This document shows, piece by piece, positions 11,749 through 24,259 of a stretch of DNA of 64,000 nucleotides. The notes under the pieces are model-generated. The model was not told where the DNA came from and searched no databases. It worked only from the letters and a program-made list of their open reading frames with translations. Location: positions 2,480,001 to 2,544,000 of the forward strand of contig OX596343.1 in assembly GCA_951394405.1 (NCBI GenBank), written 5' to 3'. The DNA is from Coprinellus micaceus (lineage: Eukaryota; Basidiomycota; Agaricomycetes; Agaricales; Psathyrellaceae). Numbering within the stretch: position 1 is the stretch's first letter; the number at the start of each line of letters is the position of its first letter. Position numbers and translations under genes: made by a program.

Positions 11749-13496
11749 ATGACTGCACTCGCCTATAACCACATCCTCACATTTGGGAGCGAAGTGCGTG
11801 GTGATGTGCGGTCTGGCCAATGGCTCGGGGTTGATTTTTCGGCAGGTTTCGCATGTCTGGCCGTGAGTGGCCTCGGGTCAACACTGTCGCGTCCTCTCAA
11901 CCCCCACAAGGAGCCCGTTTTCTTTGGCGAAGTCCCTTTTCTTCCTCAATCGATATCTAGCTCAGGGGATCCTGTTGTACGTTCTTTGTCGTTGTAGGTG
12001 CCCAGCGTTGTCTTTTGATAACCTTATTCCCACAAGCTCAAGCGCCGTCGTCGCCCTTCAAGCGTCTCGCGACCCAAACGTATGTTCTTCATGCATTGCT
12101 TCGAGCCTATATATTGAGCGATATGACTGACATAACCTTGTCAGTTGTTCGTCGTGCCCGTATCTCGAGGTTGACATCCAACCCCACTCTATTTTAGGTG
12201 CCAACTTTATGTACGCTGGATGACTGTGTACGCACCCCTCGTTTCCTCAACCCCTTCCTTGTCCCCCCATCAACTCTGACGAACTCTACTCCCATCCAAC
12301 GTAGTGGATTTGGAGTTACAAGTCTCGCTGTCCAAGGTACTCCCGGCTTCAGCTTTCAGCTTGCCATCACTCTCATCGCCGTTGAACCTTTCCTTTTTCA
12401 AGGCATCCTGGTCATGCGTATCTGGGCCCTATGTAGGTTTTCGCTTCCAACCTCAGGTTCTCTATGGCTAACAGACCCACGGCGGTATCCTGTGTGCGCT
12501 TTCAAGATCGTTACAATACGGTTCGTTGCACACACACACAACTACTTCGAGGAGTACCCCATTTTCCTGCGTCTTGCTCAATTCAAGTTCTCTCTCTCAT
12601 AGCTTATTTTGGGGCTCACTTATTTGACATATATCGGTGAGTGCAACGATACTCTAAAACGCTCCCTCGACCCGATAAGACCAATTCTCCAGGAGGTGCA
12701 ATCACCCTTTCGGCCTTGGTAGCAAAAGGGTTTACTGGACAACACGATTCCGGCGGTAAGCGGGGTCTCACTTCGCGGGGCTACCCCGTATTAATGAAGC
12801 AACTCCGTGGCACAGATCCATCAGCCGCCGAAGCCTCGCCAGATGGCTCTCCATGTTACACCCTCCGGGTGTCTTCAACCATAGCGGGTGCTTGGTGGGA
12901 TTTTTCCCGTTTACATATTTCGAACCGCTGACGTCTTCGGGACAGGATTTGCACCCTCGTTGTCGAAAGTCTTTTCTTCTTAATGGTCGGGTGGCATTTT
13001 TATTCCTGGCAGTGTGGGGGCTCATACTCGAAAGTCGTGGCCTTGCTCGTGAGTGCGACTTGGTAACTCTCCGGAGCGATGCTAATCGCGAGATATAACA
13101 CAGTTCACGGATTCTGCGAAGTACTTCGTAATGTACGTCGAGTCTTCTCGCCACAGGCGTGGATAGTCTAGACTAACTGGCCCGTATATTGTCCATCCCC
13201 CAGCAACTTTGGTGAGTCGGCTCGTAGTCGACCCCTGTCCTCGAGCAGATGCGCTAACTTATCCCGTAATAGGTCTGCTACTCGCTAACTTTCTCGTCTT
13301 TCAATTCGGCCCGCGAAGTCTTTCCTACCTTCTTATCACGCCTGCTAGCACGGCCTGTTGCATCCTCGGTTCTCACATCTTCCTCAATCTGCGCTCTTCG
13401 TTCACTAGAACCCGTTCCGGTGGTCGGGAAGTGGCGGATCGCGTCCATTTCCTTCCCGCATCTGATATCCAATTAACCACAATCGAAGGGGAATAA
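11749..13496 (+). CDS. DUF6533-type seven-helix membrane protein (copy 1)
   Basis: A multi-exon gene starting at an ATG at 11749 (MTALAYNHILTFGSEV, then a GTGCGT donor at 11794). The next coding pieces fit the DUF6533 family: SPFSLAKSLFFLNRYLAQGI near 11.91-11.97 kb, a helix ending ILVMRIWAL near 12.41-12.43 kb, and a C-terminal helix followed by IFLNLR near 13.39 kb. It ends in a polar tail with stop at 13496. DUF6533 proteins are an expanded basidiomycete family of predicted seven-helix membrane proteins of unknown function. I did not resolve every exon. The middle (12.6-13.2 kb) is hard to read in one frame, so damage cannot be excluded. It is the most divergent of the copies in this window. 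Confidence 0.6.
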
Positions 13497-13523
13497 GGTC
13501 GAGCCACGTCGCTGTGCGTTTAC

Positions 13524-13541
13524 CACACACACACACACACT
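13524..13541. repeat. (CA)n microsatellite
   Basis: About nine CA units. A shorter CA run lies at about 12530-12541. Confidence 0.8.
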
Positions 13542-13801
13542 TCGGGTCATGTTTCAACACAATATCTACGCAGTTATTTGAAATATTCATCGCCTTGATT
13601 GGCCGCGCTCCTCTCCGATGATGATACCCTTGCCGCACGTTTCGCTTCTATGGAGAGATGCGGCTGAAACTCGTTACACAGGCACTGGATCGGAAATCTA
13701 CTCCCGCTACAAATATCCTGGCGGAGTGGCCCACTGCTAGTCAAAACCAACCCACTCCGGCTCGAAGGCAGAAAGCAGTGTGCCAACTTCAATCCCTCGA
13801 C

Positions 13802-15396
13802 ATGGCCAGCAGAACGCCCAATCCGGCTCCCAGTCACGACGCGGAGAACCACCCACCGCCAGGGTCTCAGCAAGCCAAGCTTCCACTTGCCAAGAGAAAG
13901 CCCACCGAGCCCATCTCCGCAGTTGGCTGGGGACCGGCTCCGAAGTTGTGCGTCTTCTGGGCCACGTCTAAAAAATGAAATTGACCTACCCCATGAAAGG
14001 TTTAAAACGGACCCGCTGGTCGGTCACGGTCGCCATTTTGGAAGGGCGATACGGACCTTCTGTCGTGTCCACACTCTTATCACCAACGGTCTGAACAGGA
14101 CGATGCAGATTGAACTCGGGCGAGTGACGGAGGGAGGTCTTCCTACCAGGTATTTATGGGATTATTCTGTTTGGGGAACTGCAAGACCGACTTCTTGCAC
14201 CCAACAGCGAGCTCGCTGAGCACCGCCTTTACCGCAACCTTCTCGACTTATCGCCTGGGTTAGAAGAGCGGCTCAACACCGGATCGGAGCAAGATTTACA
14301 TTACGTTGCAGACATGGTAAGTCGCCGTACCGTGTCGACCTCGCTCCTCGCTGAGTGGCTGTCTTTCCATCAATAGCTAACTAAGGGGATATCTTCTGCG
14401 CGATCCGACGATACCAAATCGCTTAAGGCAGCTGTCGTTGATTGGATTACCCCCCCAAAGCAAATCCTCGACCCTCCAATCCAACGAAATGTGAAGACCG
14501 ACCGAGGATTCCACCATGTTCGAACGGGAGAGCTCCTGTGCCCTGTTAACTTTGACTGGGGCAACGAGAAGTAGTCTTGTTTGCATCGACTGGGGTTTTA
14601 ATGAGTCGCTAATAGTCCATGTCTATCACCCTGCCTATAGAATTCGAAGAGATCTCGCCAGTGGAGTTTTGGTGCCTTCGGGTGACCTATGGCCACGCTT
14701 TCTTTTTCGCAACTATGAATACAAGCCTACGGACCCTTGGGAAGGCCTCATGAGGAGCTCTCTCCTCGTTAAGGTGAGTTCTTGAATCTATAGTCCTCCT
14801 CTTCCAACGGTCGTAATACCCTGTCGCTAGGCTTATAAGCATGTATTCACGTCGCCGAGCTCAGTCAATGGCTCTGCCAACAAGGCTACCCGTTCCAGCA
14901 ACGCACGGATCCATGGTATGACGAACGTAACGATTCCATCGCTCGCATACATTGCGACCCAGGCAAGTGCTCCCTCTACCGCGTGTCGCCGTGTCCCTTG
15001 GCTGATTTGCGTCCAGGTTCGCTTCGCCCTGAGCTCCTCCGCCGTATTTTCCCGTACCGACCTCATCACCGACTCTGAATATTTCTACAACCTCATCATT
15101 GACCTTCTCGAGGACGAGAACGAACAAGAAGAGATAGGAGAATTGTTAAAATGGTGGAACCAGTATGTCTCTCACTTCGGCGCGCAGAGGAATTTAACCT
15201 CAACCAGACCCATTACGACTTGAACAGACAGATATTTCCTTCCCACCTAAATCTCGCGCGATGCGTTGATGTCGACTCGGTCATCGCAAAGATTAAGGAA
15301 CGCAGGCGTTTGATAAATGCCGGCCTTTGGAACGAGAGGCAAGGCTCTTCGTCTTCTGGTGCTGCCCCCGCAATTGAAGCCGGGAATTCGTCCTAG
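13802..15396 (+). CDS. DUF6698 domain protein, intact
   Basis: Exons 13802-13947, 14000-14149, 14208-14316, 14377-14570, 14641-14773, 14831-14962, 15017-15162 and 15228-15396 join with consistent phases into 392 residues. Seven introns are inferred; the one at 14963-15016 is GC-AG (donor GCAAGT). The protein matches the DUF6698 family, which is found widely in Agaricomycetes and whose function is unknown. Landmarks in order are GHGRHFGRAIRTFCRV, SPGLEERL, KGISSARSDDTKSLKAAVVD, RGFHHVRTGELLCPV, FTSPSSVNGSANKATRS, VRFALSSSAVFSRTD and WWNQQIFP. The first 50 residues are Pro/Ser-rich and look disordered. The ATG at 13802 is the first in the frame with a suitable context. No signal peptide or membrane helix is seen. 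Confidence 0.82.
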
Positions 15397-15639
15397 TGCT
15401 GAGCACTGAATAGCTATTTATTAGGAGTTGGTAATTACTAAATTACTGTCCTTTCCACCGACTCCTCTCCCAGTTGACAGTTCCTATGGTTATACCCTGA
15501 GTCTTTGACACTTGCGCATCAACTGGATCATCGAGGGACCCGTTCAACCTGGGGTTTCCTGGCTGCTCATTCCACTACCAATATTGACTACAGTGACGTC
15601 ATAGCCGAGCACGAAATCGGACCAAGTGTTTGTGATAAG

Positions 15640-16000
15640 TCCTTTATCTCGCCATCAAAGTTGAGACGGGAAGTGGGCGGTCGAGTGGGACCCCAAAGGC
15701 TTGGACGAGTACCGCCAACACTGTGAACCAACTCCACCTATGCACACCTCCCTACGAGCTACGAGTCGCTGGAGAGGTACGACTAGTTGGTCCCTGCGTC
15801 TCGTCGCCTCGTCGATGTTACGCCAAAGAACTTGGGAAATGGTAAAGGGCCCTTGGGCAGCGCTCGTCACACCTTCATTGTTCCGTTCTTACTAGCCTCC
15901 CCTTCCAGGTGCGCCGAAGAAGAGCGAGTCAGATCGAGCCTGTCGACAACCTCCCGACCTCCAACAACCGCCGCTGGCAGTACGCTCCTTCGACAAAGTT
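15640..16000 (+). pseudogene. Degenerate copy of the SRRLVDV gene family
   Basis: The frame at 15787 reads VPASRRLVDV, matching the copy at 3.8-4.2 kb. The codon three residues upstream is TAG (15784-15786) where the other copy has CAA (Gln), a nonsense change. A possible second exon after an acceptor near 15908 begins GTGCGCCGAAGAAG and encodes VRRRRASQIEPVDNLP. Its open frame runs on toward 16184. Function unknown; decayed by the in-frame stop. Confidence 0.5.
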
Positions 16001-16229
16001 GGGAGTGAATTTATATGCGGCATGGCTGCTCAGCTACCGGCCAAAGACCTCTAAGAGAGGCACGTACGAACGCACCCCTTCCATGCCCGAGTCGGAACTC
16101 ACTTCGTTCGCAGGATTTTCGAAGAAATTGGCGCTTGACCATGCAAATGGCGAAGATGACTACAACGGCCGCTACCTCCTCTAGTACACCCCTTATACTC
16201 CCCAATCACCCAACCTATCCCAAACGGAG

Positions 16230-16252
16230 AGGATGACGACGACGACGACGAC
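16230..16252. repeat. (GAC)n trinucleotide run
   Basis: About six GAC units within a Pro/Thr-rich open stretch. No gene is called here. Confidence 0.7.
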
Positions 16253-16639
16253 CGAGTCTGCACCGGTCCTACGGCTCCCCAACCCACCCTATCCCAAACG
16301 ACGGCGAAGCCCTAGCCTCGAAGCCGCCTGCGCCTTCGAGACCGCCTTCGACCCCGAGAACGACTTCCACCACACTCGACTTGACACTGCCTTCCACCGA
16401 TGCCCTAGCCACGCAATGTCAACAGCGCACAAATGCTTGGCTTGACAGTACGGTTTTGTGGAGCAGGAGGAGGAGGCGCATTTTGAGACCGCAGCGCTTG
16501 GGTGAGCGCCGGCGCTACACCAGGCCGAAGGAAACATCCCCATCCCCCGTCTGAGGTGAGTGCGCGGGTTTTCATGTCAGAGATACCGTTGAGTACTTAC
16601 CTTACTCCTGCAGCCTCCGTAATACCCCTCTCCCTATTA

Positions 16640-17135
16640 GCCCATGCAACCTTGGGAATATCACCCTCACCCCCTCGCCCCTGCAACCTCGGTAGTATCT
16701 CTCCCCCCACTTCTACCTTCGCTAATCCGTTCGGCGCCACTGAACGTGATGGCAACGCAACGACAGAGCGATGTAGGCCTCGCAGGTGTCGTGTTGTGCG
16801 GGGAGCACGACAGGTCGGAGGATATTGGGGATTGGTGCTGGGTGCTTGGTGCTTGGTGTATTGGGCGACGTAGGAGGGGTGGCGGGGGGGATATGGGAAG
16901 TGAGAATGAGGTAGGTATACATGTGTTCACGTAGATGTACCGTTCATTACTCACCTTTCCTTTCAACAGACACCCATCGCCGTTCTCATCAACCCCTGCA
17001 ACCTCGGTAATATCATCTTCTCCCTCCCGATCCCTGGAGCCTCGACGATACCTCCCGACTCCCTGATCTCTGCAACCTCGACGATACCTCGTACAACCTC
17101 TCAACCCGTGCAACCTCGGTAATATCAACCACCCT
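16640..17135. repeat. Degenerate 20-bp minisatellite, core TGCAACCTCGGTAATATC
   Basis: The core or a close variant appears about six times: near 16643, 16681, 16998, 17036, 17071 and 17109. Spacing is irregular (about 38-47 bases within each cluster). On the minus strand it reads as repeated DITEVAG-like words, but no gene is evident. It lies between two fragments of the SRRLVDV family. Confidence 0.6.
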
Positions 17136-17279
17136 CCACCTCCGCCTTCAACCAATCCCCGCAACATCAACAACTCAATAACCCAGCCACACGCTCTCTA
17201 TCCATCAAGACGAAGCACCCAGGGTCCAATTCTCACACCGGAAGCAACATTCCACCTCCATCACCGAGCTCAGGATGCT

Positions 17280-17660
17280 AGCGTGCGGTATGTCTCCTAC
17301 ATCGGCCAAAGGAGTCCGTAGAGGACGCGACGATAATTCCGAAGGACATGATGGAGGGGTATGGCCGATTGACGTCCGCTTCTCGTCGCCTCGTCGATGT
17401 TTACGTGAACCAAGCCAAGTGGTCCAGGTAAGCATTCCTTTCTGGCTTCATCGTCCCATTCCCTCTGACGTCCAATTTCGGTTGCGCCAAGGGGGAGAGC
17501 CTCGTCGATCTTCACGCCTTTCCAGCAAAACGGGCCAATCTAGGTAGGGCTTCTTGCGCCTTCATCCGTCCACTACAATTAACCCCCCTTTTCAGCTGCG
17601 CCGAAGAAGAGAGAGTCTGATTGAGCCATCGAACTTCAAGCGTCGACAGCGTGCACGACG
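17280..17660 (+). pseudogene. Two further fragments of the SRRLVDV gene family
   Basis: The frame through 17330-17415 reads VEDATIIPKDMMEGYGRLTS then ASRRLVDVYVNQAKWS, clearly homologous to the copy at 3.8-4.2 kb. A GTAAGC donor follows at about 17417. Two second-exon-like starts follow: one near 17484 (TTGCGCCAAGGGGG) and one near 17597 after a TTTCAG acceptor (CTGCGCCGAAGAAGAG). The second suggests a tandem partial duplication. This is the only copy in which the donor looks usable. Function unknown. Confidence 0.5.
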
Positions 17661-17829
17661 CGCTCAGCCCTCCCCGTGACTGTGCATCTTTCCCTTGGAA
17701 ATATGTTTCAAACCCTCTGCGACATGACATGATGCCGCCCAGCCCTCGCAGGACAACCACCCCAGTGCCCCTCGCGTTCAGCAGCAGGACGACGTGTTCC
17801 GCCCCACTCACCCCACTCAGCATCTAAAC

Positions 17830-19097
17830 CCTAAGCGATTTGCGACGCGGCGACCCTCGCTCTCCTTGGCGGCAGTATGCCTCTTTCCCACACGTTCCAA
17901 CCCGGCATAAGCCCTATGATATACCCAAACCAGCTCCGCAATCCTGAACTTGCCGCAACAACGCCTGTTACCATCTAAGCCCGGCGAATAGACGGTTGGA
18001 TTGGACCTGTCGACAACACTGTCCCTGACCGTTGACACCAGGCGTCAAACCCGGGCCAGCGGTAACAATCGCAAGCTCAGCCTCCAAAAGTAATCTAAGT
18101 AGCTCTGTCGCGGCTGTGAGGAATAGCAGTCGTGCCGGTATGACATCCAATGTTCGTTTTCTCACAGCGAAGAACTCCGCACGGTTTCGAGGTAGGCATC
18201 TAGTTGACGGTCTTGATATTGACTGGTTCACTTACCTTATCCCCAGTACCACACGGAGGCATGCACGGCCAACCCCATAAATCTCGTGGACGAACCTGCA
18301 ACGATGGATCATGTTCTTCGAGTGCGTTTGGGTACCACCTTCTGTTACGGCGAGACCCCCTAAAGTTGCGTGATTGTCGCATGTTCCTGACTCCCGCCCG
18401 TATCACTCTTGTCTCCTTGACTCGGTCATCGCTCCCACAAGATCAGTCAAATAAATTGTAAATTATGCTGAAGCATATCAGCGACGCATTTCATGCCGGG
18501 GTTGAAGCAGGGTCGAGCGCTGATTATACTGGCTCGAGCTTGAAGCTAACCGCTGTCGGTGTCTCTCGCCCACGCCTTTCTGCTCGCCACACAGATGTTG
18601 GTTCACCCACGCTATCCAGGGGATGATCCTGAACCGGCCAACGTGAATGGGCTCAGCCCAAGATTGTATGATTCCGTGCAGGCTAAACGACGTTTCACCC
18701 ACCTAGCCGGATCACAGTCGAGATCTCCTACAGCAAGCGTGAAGCTGGGGAGTGTTTCAACTTGTTTTCCCATGTTTTACGATCTCGAGGTGCCGAGGAG
18801 ACAGACGGGGGTTTCACCCTTGCAGCCGGGTGGAAACATCACTGGCAACTGCTTAAATACCCATCGCTACGATTCAGGGTCTCGCACCACCGCCTGCTCC
18901 CACCGCCGCCCAGCTAACAACCCTGCGATGAGCTCATCCAACTGTCCCCCAGCCGGCCAGAACATTCAGACCCCCGTTCCGCCAGTGATATTGGCTCACT
19001 TCCTTAGACAAATACAAAGTCACCACATCCGCACTCCTAACAAGTCGCCTTTACCTCTTCATTACAACTCCCAAACCCAAGGCCTCTGCGAATTTCC
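17830..19097. other. No supported gene
   Basis: Several open frames exist on both strands, the longest a plus frame across 18559-19299, but they show no recognisable domain, low hydrophobic content and no consistent exon structure. I cannot say whether it contains a gene. Confidence 0.35.
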
Positions 19098-19159
19098 TTG
19101 GTGCGTGTATCGAAACATGGTTTATGTTTCGCATCACTTAGGGCATGTCTTAATAGGCC

Positions 19160-20287
19160 ATGGGACGCGAAGTCGCCTGGGGGGAGGGTCGCCCCCAGCA
19201 ATCTGGAAGCGTTCAGGAGGACTCACGAGTTTCGGACTCCGTCCTGCCTCTGCGCCTTCCTGGACGGGACGGACTACACCGAGACGCAGATCGGGATAGT
19301 CGAAGCTCATAGAGCCGGAGAAGTGGGGGCCGATGTAGGCCACACTTCCTTGAGCGGGGAATACGTGGCCGTGTGTGCGAAGCGGCGGTGTGGATATTTT
19401 CGTACGTGTTTACGAGCCCGTCTTTGCTAGTATGCTAATTCGAGGTGCTTCAACTTCACCAGTTCGCTTGGAAATGTTCTATCCGCTATACAGTCTGAAG
19501 TTGCAGAAATGCCCCCGGAGAGGTAAGTGCTGCGTTCTGCTCGAAACTGGCATAGCCGATATTGATGGGCCGCGCCACTTGCGGGGACGCAGAAATTCCC
19601 CTACATCCCCAGGAGCTCAATTACATCTCGGATCTCGAAAGATACACTCGAGGGGCTTCCGGTGGGATCAGGCAGTTCCTGAGTAGCGGTACTACCCGAC
19701 GTAAGCAAGCGCCACTCACTTAGTGTTCCGTCCCTCTAAAACACCTCAACTTAACAGGGCTTCCGGTTATATACCCTTCGGACGCTCCAGCGAACGGGAA
19801 ACAGAAGCTAATCCAGGACCTTCTCCTCGGAGTTCCAGAAGCAGAATTCTGGGAAATATTCGCGCAATGTTTCGTCTGCAAGGCCGTCATGTTCCACCAG
19901 GGCATCTCTGCATACCATATCTGCGAACCCGCCGAACGGGGGCATAGGAGGTTCAAACCATACTCCATCTCGACGCGGCCCAACACACACCTCGGCGCCC
20001 GACTTCTCCGGAGCGTAGGCGACGTCCCGGAGGAACAACTGCTAAGAGCCATGCACCCCAGTCCCACACCGACAGAGATTGTACCCCATTCTGATCCTGA
20101 TTGGGATCATATTGACGAATTTTTTGCGTCCCCTGCCAGCGAGCAGGAAGCCACAGATCAAGAGGAGGCTGTCGAATCCGATGGCTCTGACTCAGAGCTT
20201 GACGAGATTCCAGTCCTTAGTGATGATTTTGAGCTTCCTTCTGTCTTAGAGCTGACCAGAGGCTCCCACTCGAGGAGTGGAGTATAA
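19160..20287 (+). CDS. Hypothetical protein with cysteine-rich motifs
   Basis: The last exon is the best supported: from an acceptor at about 19758 it reads GLPVIYPSDAPANGKQKLIQ, then a possible zinc-binding segment CFVCKAVMFHQGISAYHIC (C-x2-C-x12-H-x-C), then a long acidic tail to a stop at 20287. Upstream, coding-like pieces include EFRTPSCLCAFLDG near 19.24 kb and AVCAKRRCGYF near 19.39 kb, separated by probable introns. The pattern of paired cysteines resembles a family of uncharacterised Agaricomycete proteins, but I cannot name it. A role in metal or nucleic-acid binding is only inference from the Cys/His spacing. The start is not determined. Confidence 0.45.
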
Positions 20288-20774
20288 TTGCCGTTTCCCT
20301 GTCATGGCTCGAGGCACCGGATATTTATTTATTAGGCATTTTTCGATGACTGGGGTAGTACTTTGTTGGGTGTATTTATCGGAGCGCGTCCCCGCACGGA
20401 CAGTTGACACTATTTATTACTTACGGGTCTCCAGGTGCGAACCCCAATGAAACTTTATAGTTCTTATCTGAGCCCGAAGAGGGACCCTCAGCAGGCAGGC
20501 CGTAGTCCCTAAGTCACCGCTGCTTTGCGCTCTATACGAGGCGCTGACAGCTTCAATTTCAATCTAGAATAGGGAAAAGATTGTCAACGGCCGCTTCATC
20601 AAACTCAATAACCCCTCCCCCCCGCGTCGCGGTGATCCGACGACCCGGAACCTATGCAATCAGCTCACGAATAAGCGCCCAGCTGAGGTGTACACAGGGA
20701 CCCACATCAGGGGGCTTCATGATGAACCACAGGCAACTTGGGGCCAACGAAGGGATGAAACATGATGGATTAGA

Positions 20775-21440
20775 ATGAAGAAAGACCCTGATCGGATCGA
20801 GAGGCTGATGCTAGTACATCGTTTTGTTATTGTAGCTCCGCCTAAACCGACCCTCGAGAGCAGTATAAATGAGGAGACGGGAAACGGGATTCCAATGCTA
20901 CGAACTCCCTTTGAACCCTTTCTGGATTCCACCCCGAACCGTCTCGCTCATTTGGACCACACCATTTTTTCACAATTGAGCGCTTCTGGCAAACGTCGTT
21001 TAACCTCGTGGTGGTAAGCATATCTCTTATCTCAGAACAAGAATTCCCTCGCTGAACGCCGGATTGGATCGCAGTTGAGCATGCCTCTGCGAGGGTAGGT
21101 TTAGCATCCTCTCCGCTTCTTGCTCGGACCGTTCTCTCTTACCCGTTCTTAGTCGCAATGACCAGCTTAATCCCATTCCCTGTATTCACTTCTCCCTCGA
21201 TGACCCCGACCTTGCCCCTACTTTTGTTTGGAAAGTATGCATGTGAGGTATTAGAAATGTTTCCTGGCTTTGACCTACCACTAGCAACTACGTAGAATAC
21301 TTTAAACGAACTGCTTGAAAAACTGTCTGTTTGCCGTGTTTGCGGTTCTCTTCTGGTTGGATTCGTCCCCCCGCATCACTCAGACGAGGCTGAAAGATCC
21401 GCCTCGTGCGTTTAAACCCAGGGAATCCGACGTGATGTTC
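20775..21440 (+). CDS. Hypothetical small gene, partly resolved
   Basis: An open frame to 21017 ends FLDSTPNRLAHLDHTIFSQL then SASGKRRLTSWW, with a GTAAGC donor just after it. Further coding-like pieces follow: DQLNPIPCIHFSLDDPDLAP near 21.16-21.22 kb, and LNELLEKLSVCRVCG with a His-His pair downstream near 21.3-21.4 kb. The last piece resembles the CxxC segment of the gene ending at 20287, so the two may be related. No family recognised. Exon joins and start are uncertain. Confidence 0.35.
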
Positions 21441-24259
21441 CACAGAATGGCGCTCGTGCTGTTTAGTGTGGAAAGCGGCCGTTCCTGATTGGGACCAAGT
21501 GCCGTCGTGTCTACCTACCTACCGTCTCCTCATTCCCTCATATTGCTCTCACTCTGCCTCTCCCGGTCTACTATGGTCCAAGAGGATCACAACCCGAAGC
21601 GAAGAGAGGGCATCTTGTATTATTACTTCATTACTGCTCCCAACGATCCCATGGCGTCTGTACTACTTGCCTTCGTTGGCATGGTCGTTCCGGCACCTGT
21701 TAAGATGCCCGATTACGATGTTTTGCAGCAAACGTCGCCTCATTGCCCACCCACCTATTGTGTTTAATCGCTAATCGGGTATGAGTAGAGTTGAGTTGAG
21801 AAAATGAAGCTGTCTCATTGGGGGCCAGACCGAAGCGAGGTCTTATCTTGTAATATTATAGAGACGGAATAGGTCTTCGCCTGCGGGTGACCCAGACATG
21901 AACTCCGCTTTGAGTATATCGTTTCTATCGAAAAGTGTCAGTGCTGGTAGAGGGCCGGGTGGGGCACCACATTCCGACACCCTCTTCACTTCTGCGCCGT
22001 GGCCTGGGGAAGGTCGTGTCAGTATGTAGTCAACATGTGGGGTCTGCCCGAGGCTGGAACACCAGAGTTCCATCGCTGTTGATCCATGACCTGTTCCAAT
22101 TGTGGTTGGCTCGCCCGAGTGGTCGTCCGATCAACCGCCGGTTACACATCCACTGTCGCGGGCTATGGCCTACCCCTCTACTCCGTTTCACACTCGGAGA
22201 TTCGCCCAGGTCGGGCTACCAGGAGAATTGTGGTTGTGAGCTTCCCAGCCATATTGAAAGTGGCGATAGGTCCCATGGTGGTGTCCCATGCATAGCCTCA
22301 CCCTCAGTATGCTTCCACATCTGATGTCAAGCACGCGCTCTCGAAAGATAGACCTGTTTGAGCGAACGCCCAGAAGTGTCAGGATGGTGGATCTGAAAGG
22401 GATGGTGTTCACTGACGGTGGGCGAAAGGATGGTCGGGATAAATAGACCGTATTTGGCCTCGGGATCCGACAGCATCAGATCGGGCAAGGATAATTTGGC
22501 CAGGGTTCGCGAGACTGAATATCCCTCTATCATGAGGCGACCGAACAACGCATACGTCGTGAAATCGCCACCTACCAGATCTGCTGTCGGCAATCCTTGT
22601 GAGGACGGATGTCTGGTGGTTTGCGCGTGGGTAGGTGTGCTGACCTTTAAAACTGCCAGTGGTCATCCTGCATGTGGGTCGCGAGGGGGTGGCGCTTCCA
22701 GCAACTTGCTTGAAAGACAAGCAAGGTCCTGAGAGGGGTCGCGAGTTTATCGGAAGTAAACCGCCATCTTGTGGCGTCGAAGCATTCCCTGGACGATACC
22801 GTCGGAACGGCTCGTCGGTTCACTGGTGGGGGAATGGGGGAATCAAACCTCCATGACAGCTCTACATTCCCGCTCTTGCCGTCTTCCCTCCCTCCTCCTC
22901 TTCTACCCAACCCGTGGCTCTCTCACCCCCCTCTCGCAATCAAACCCTTGAATGGCAAAACAACGAGAGAAACCAGCCAGAATTGAGACGTTAGATGTCA
23001 CCGGTTGCGGGCAACTCGGGCACACACCGTGACGACGCGTTCAGATGAGGGACACTCAGCCGAGACCCGAGATGCATGCTCTCGAGGGCGTATGAGAGCT
23101 CGATGCCATGAGCCAACGCCGACGGCATTCTGGGCGTCTTCGCAAAGTACGCCACCCAGCAGTGCCCCTCTTGGATACCGGAGACGCCCAAAAGGGGTGA
23201 TATGTTACGGATGATAGTGGATGAACCTGACCGGGACCTCCAGCATCGTGGCAGCATTATAGCGCATGAGCCAGAAAGAGGTCAGATGCGAACCTCATTG
23301 GGCTCTCGATTACCATAAGCGTTCACAGATTGCTCCACGGCCCCTTCAACGCCTATGTTTTTTTTTTCCCGCGATAGCGTTGACGTGAATCACATCGCGA
23401 TTGGTGCCTTCTGAATATGAAGCAGGCAACTTTACGGCGATGCGGGCTGAACATGAAGGCCTCTGAAAGTCTCAAGACCGCGCTTTGGCGGGGGTCGGCG
23501 TCGATCATCTACCGGCTCTAATTCTCGGGTACTTGAAAGAAGGGACAGGAACGGGAGTGGCCCTAGATCACGAAATCTGTTTCGACTCGGACATGCAAGA
23601 ATCGCCCACTCGAGTTCGCGTCGTGTTTGGCAGAAACCGAGTGATAGACCCTCGATACCTTCGCCTTTACGCCGGCGCCTCACACATGACCAACAACCTA
23701 CAAGCACTGACGAGTTTGGGGTCTGGCTAAGCGACTCTTTTGCCAGGTACATCAGACAATATTAGGCTTTATCATATAGACCGCCTGACTGACTCCCCTG
23801 GATGGGGTGATGGCCTTGATAATGTTAGATAAGACTTGATCCTGTTTTCATAATTACCCTGATGTCACGGCATCTGGAACGGGCGGAGTTCTAACCAGCA
23901 ACGGACATTGCCGGGGCCCCTATTTCCAACAAGCGCCCAAGCTTTCACGCAAAGTGCCTCGCGAAACACGGAAACAATTTACCCGCAGCGCCCACGTCAG
24001 GGACACATACAAGGATGGAACCCATATCTCCATGTTCGAAGCGGCCAGGACGTGGCATGCACGTGTCTTCAAAGGCCGACAGCTGAGGGTGGCAAGCGGG
24101 TCGTTTTGAGTACACTTGCATAATGCCAAACAGAAGTCAATAATACATGTAAATTCTTTGCAATAGTTACACCTTGAAAGCGCACGCGAAGTGTAGAGAA
24201 TAAGACAGAAATATGGAGGTCATATGTCCCTAACCAGGACAGAAATGAACTTAATTCAC
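21441..24259. other. Unresolved 2.8-kb region
   Basis: Open frames occur on both strands at similar lengths. A minus-strand frame at 22593-22327 (with LPDLMLSDPEAKYGLFIPTI) and a plus-strand frame at 23485-23730 look somewhat coding-like, but I see no domain and cannot define exons. An AAGCGCCC word is at 23931-23938. Confidence 0.35.

Noticed and set aside
14139..14219. Apparent frameshift in the DUF6698 gene
   Set aside because: A 58-base GT-AG intron (14150-14207) restores the frame and matches the family's continuation SELAEHRLYRNLL.
20400..20480. tRNA-like GGTTCGCACC on the minus strand
   Set aside because: No A box, no acceptor or anticodon stem can be drawn around it.
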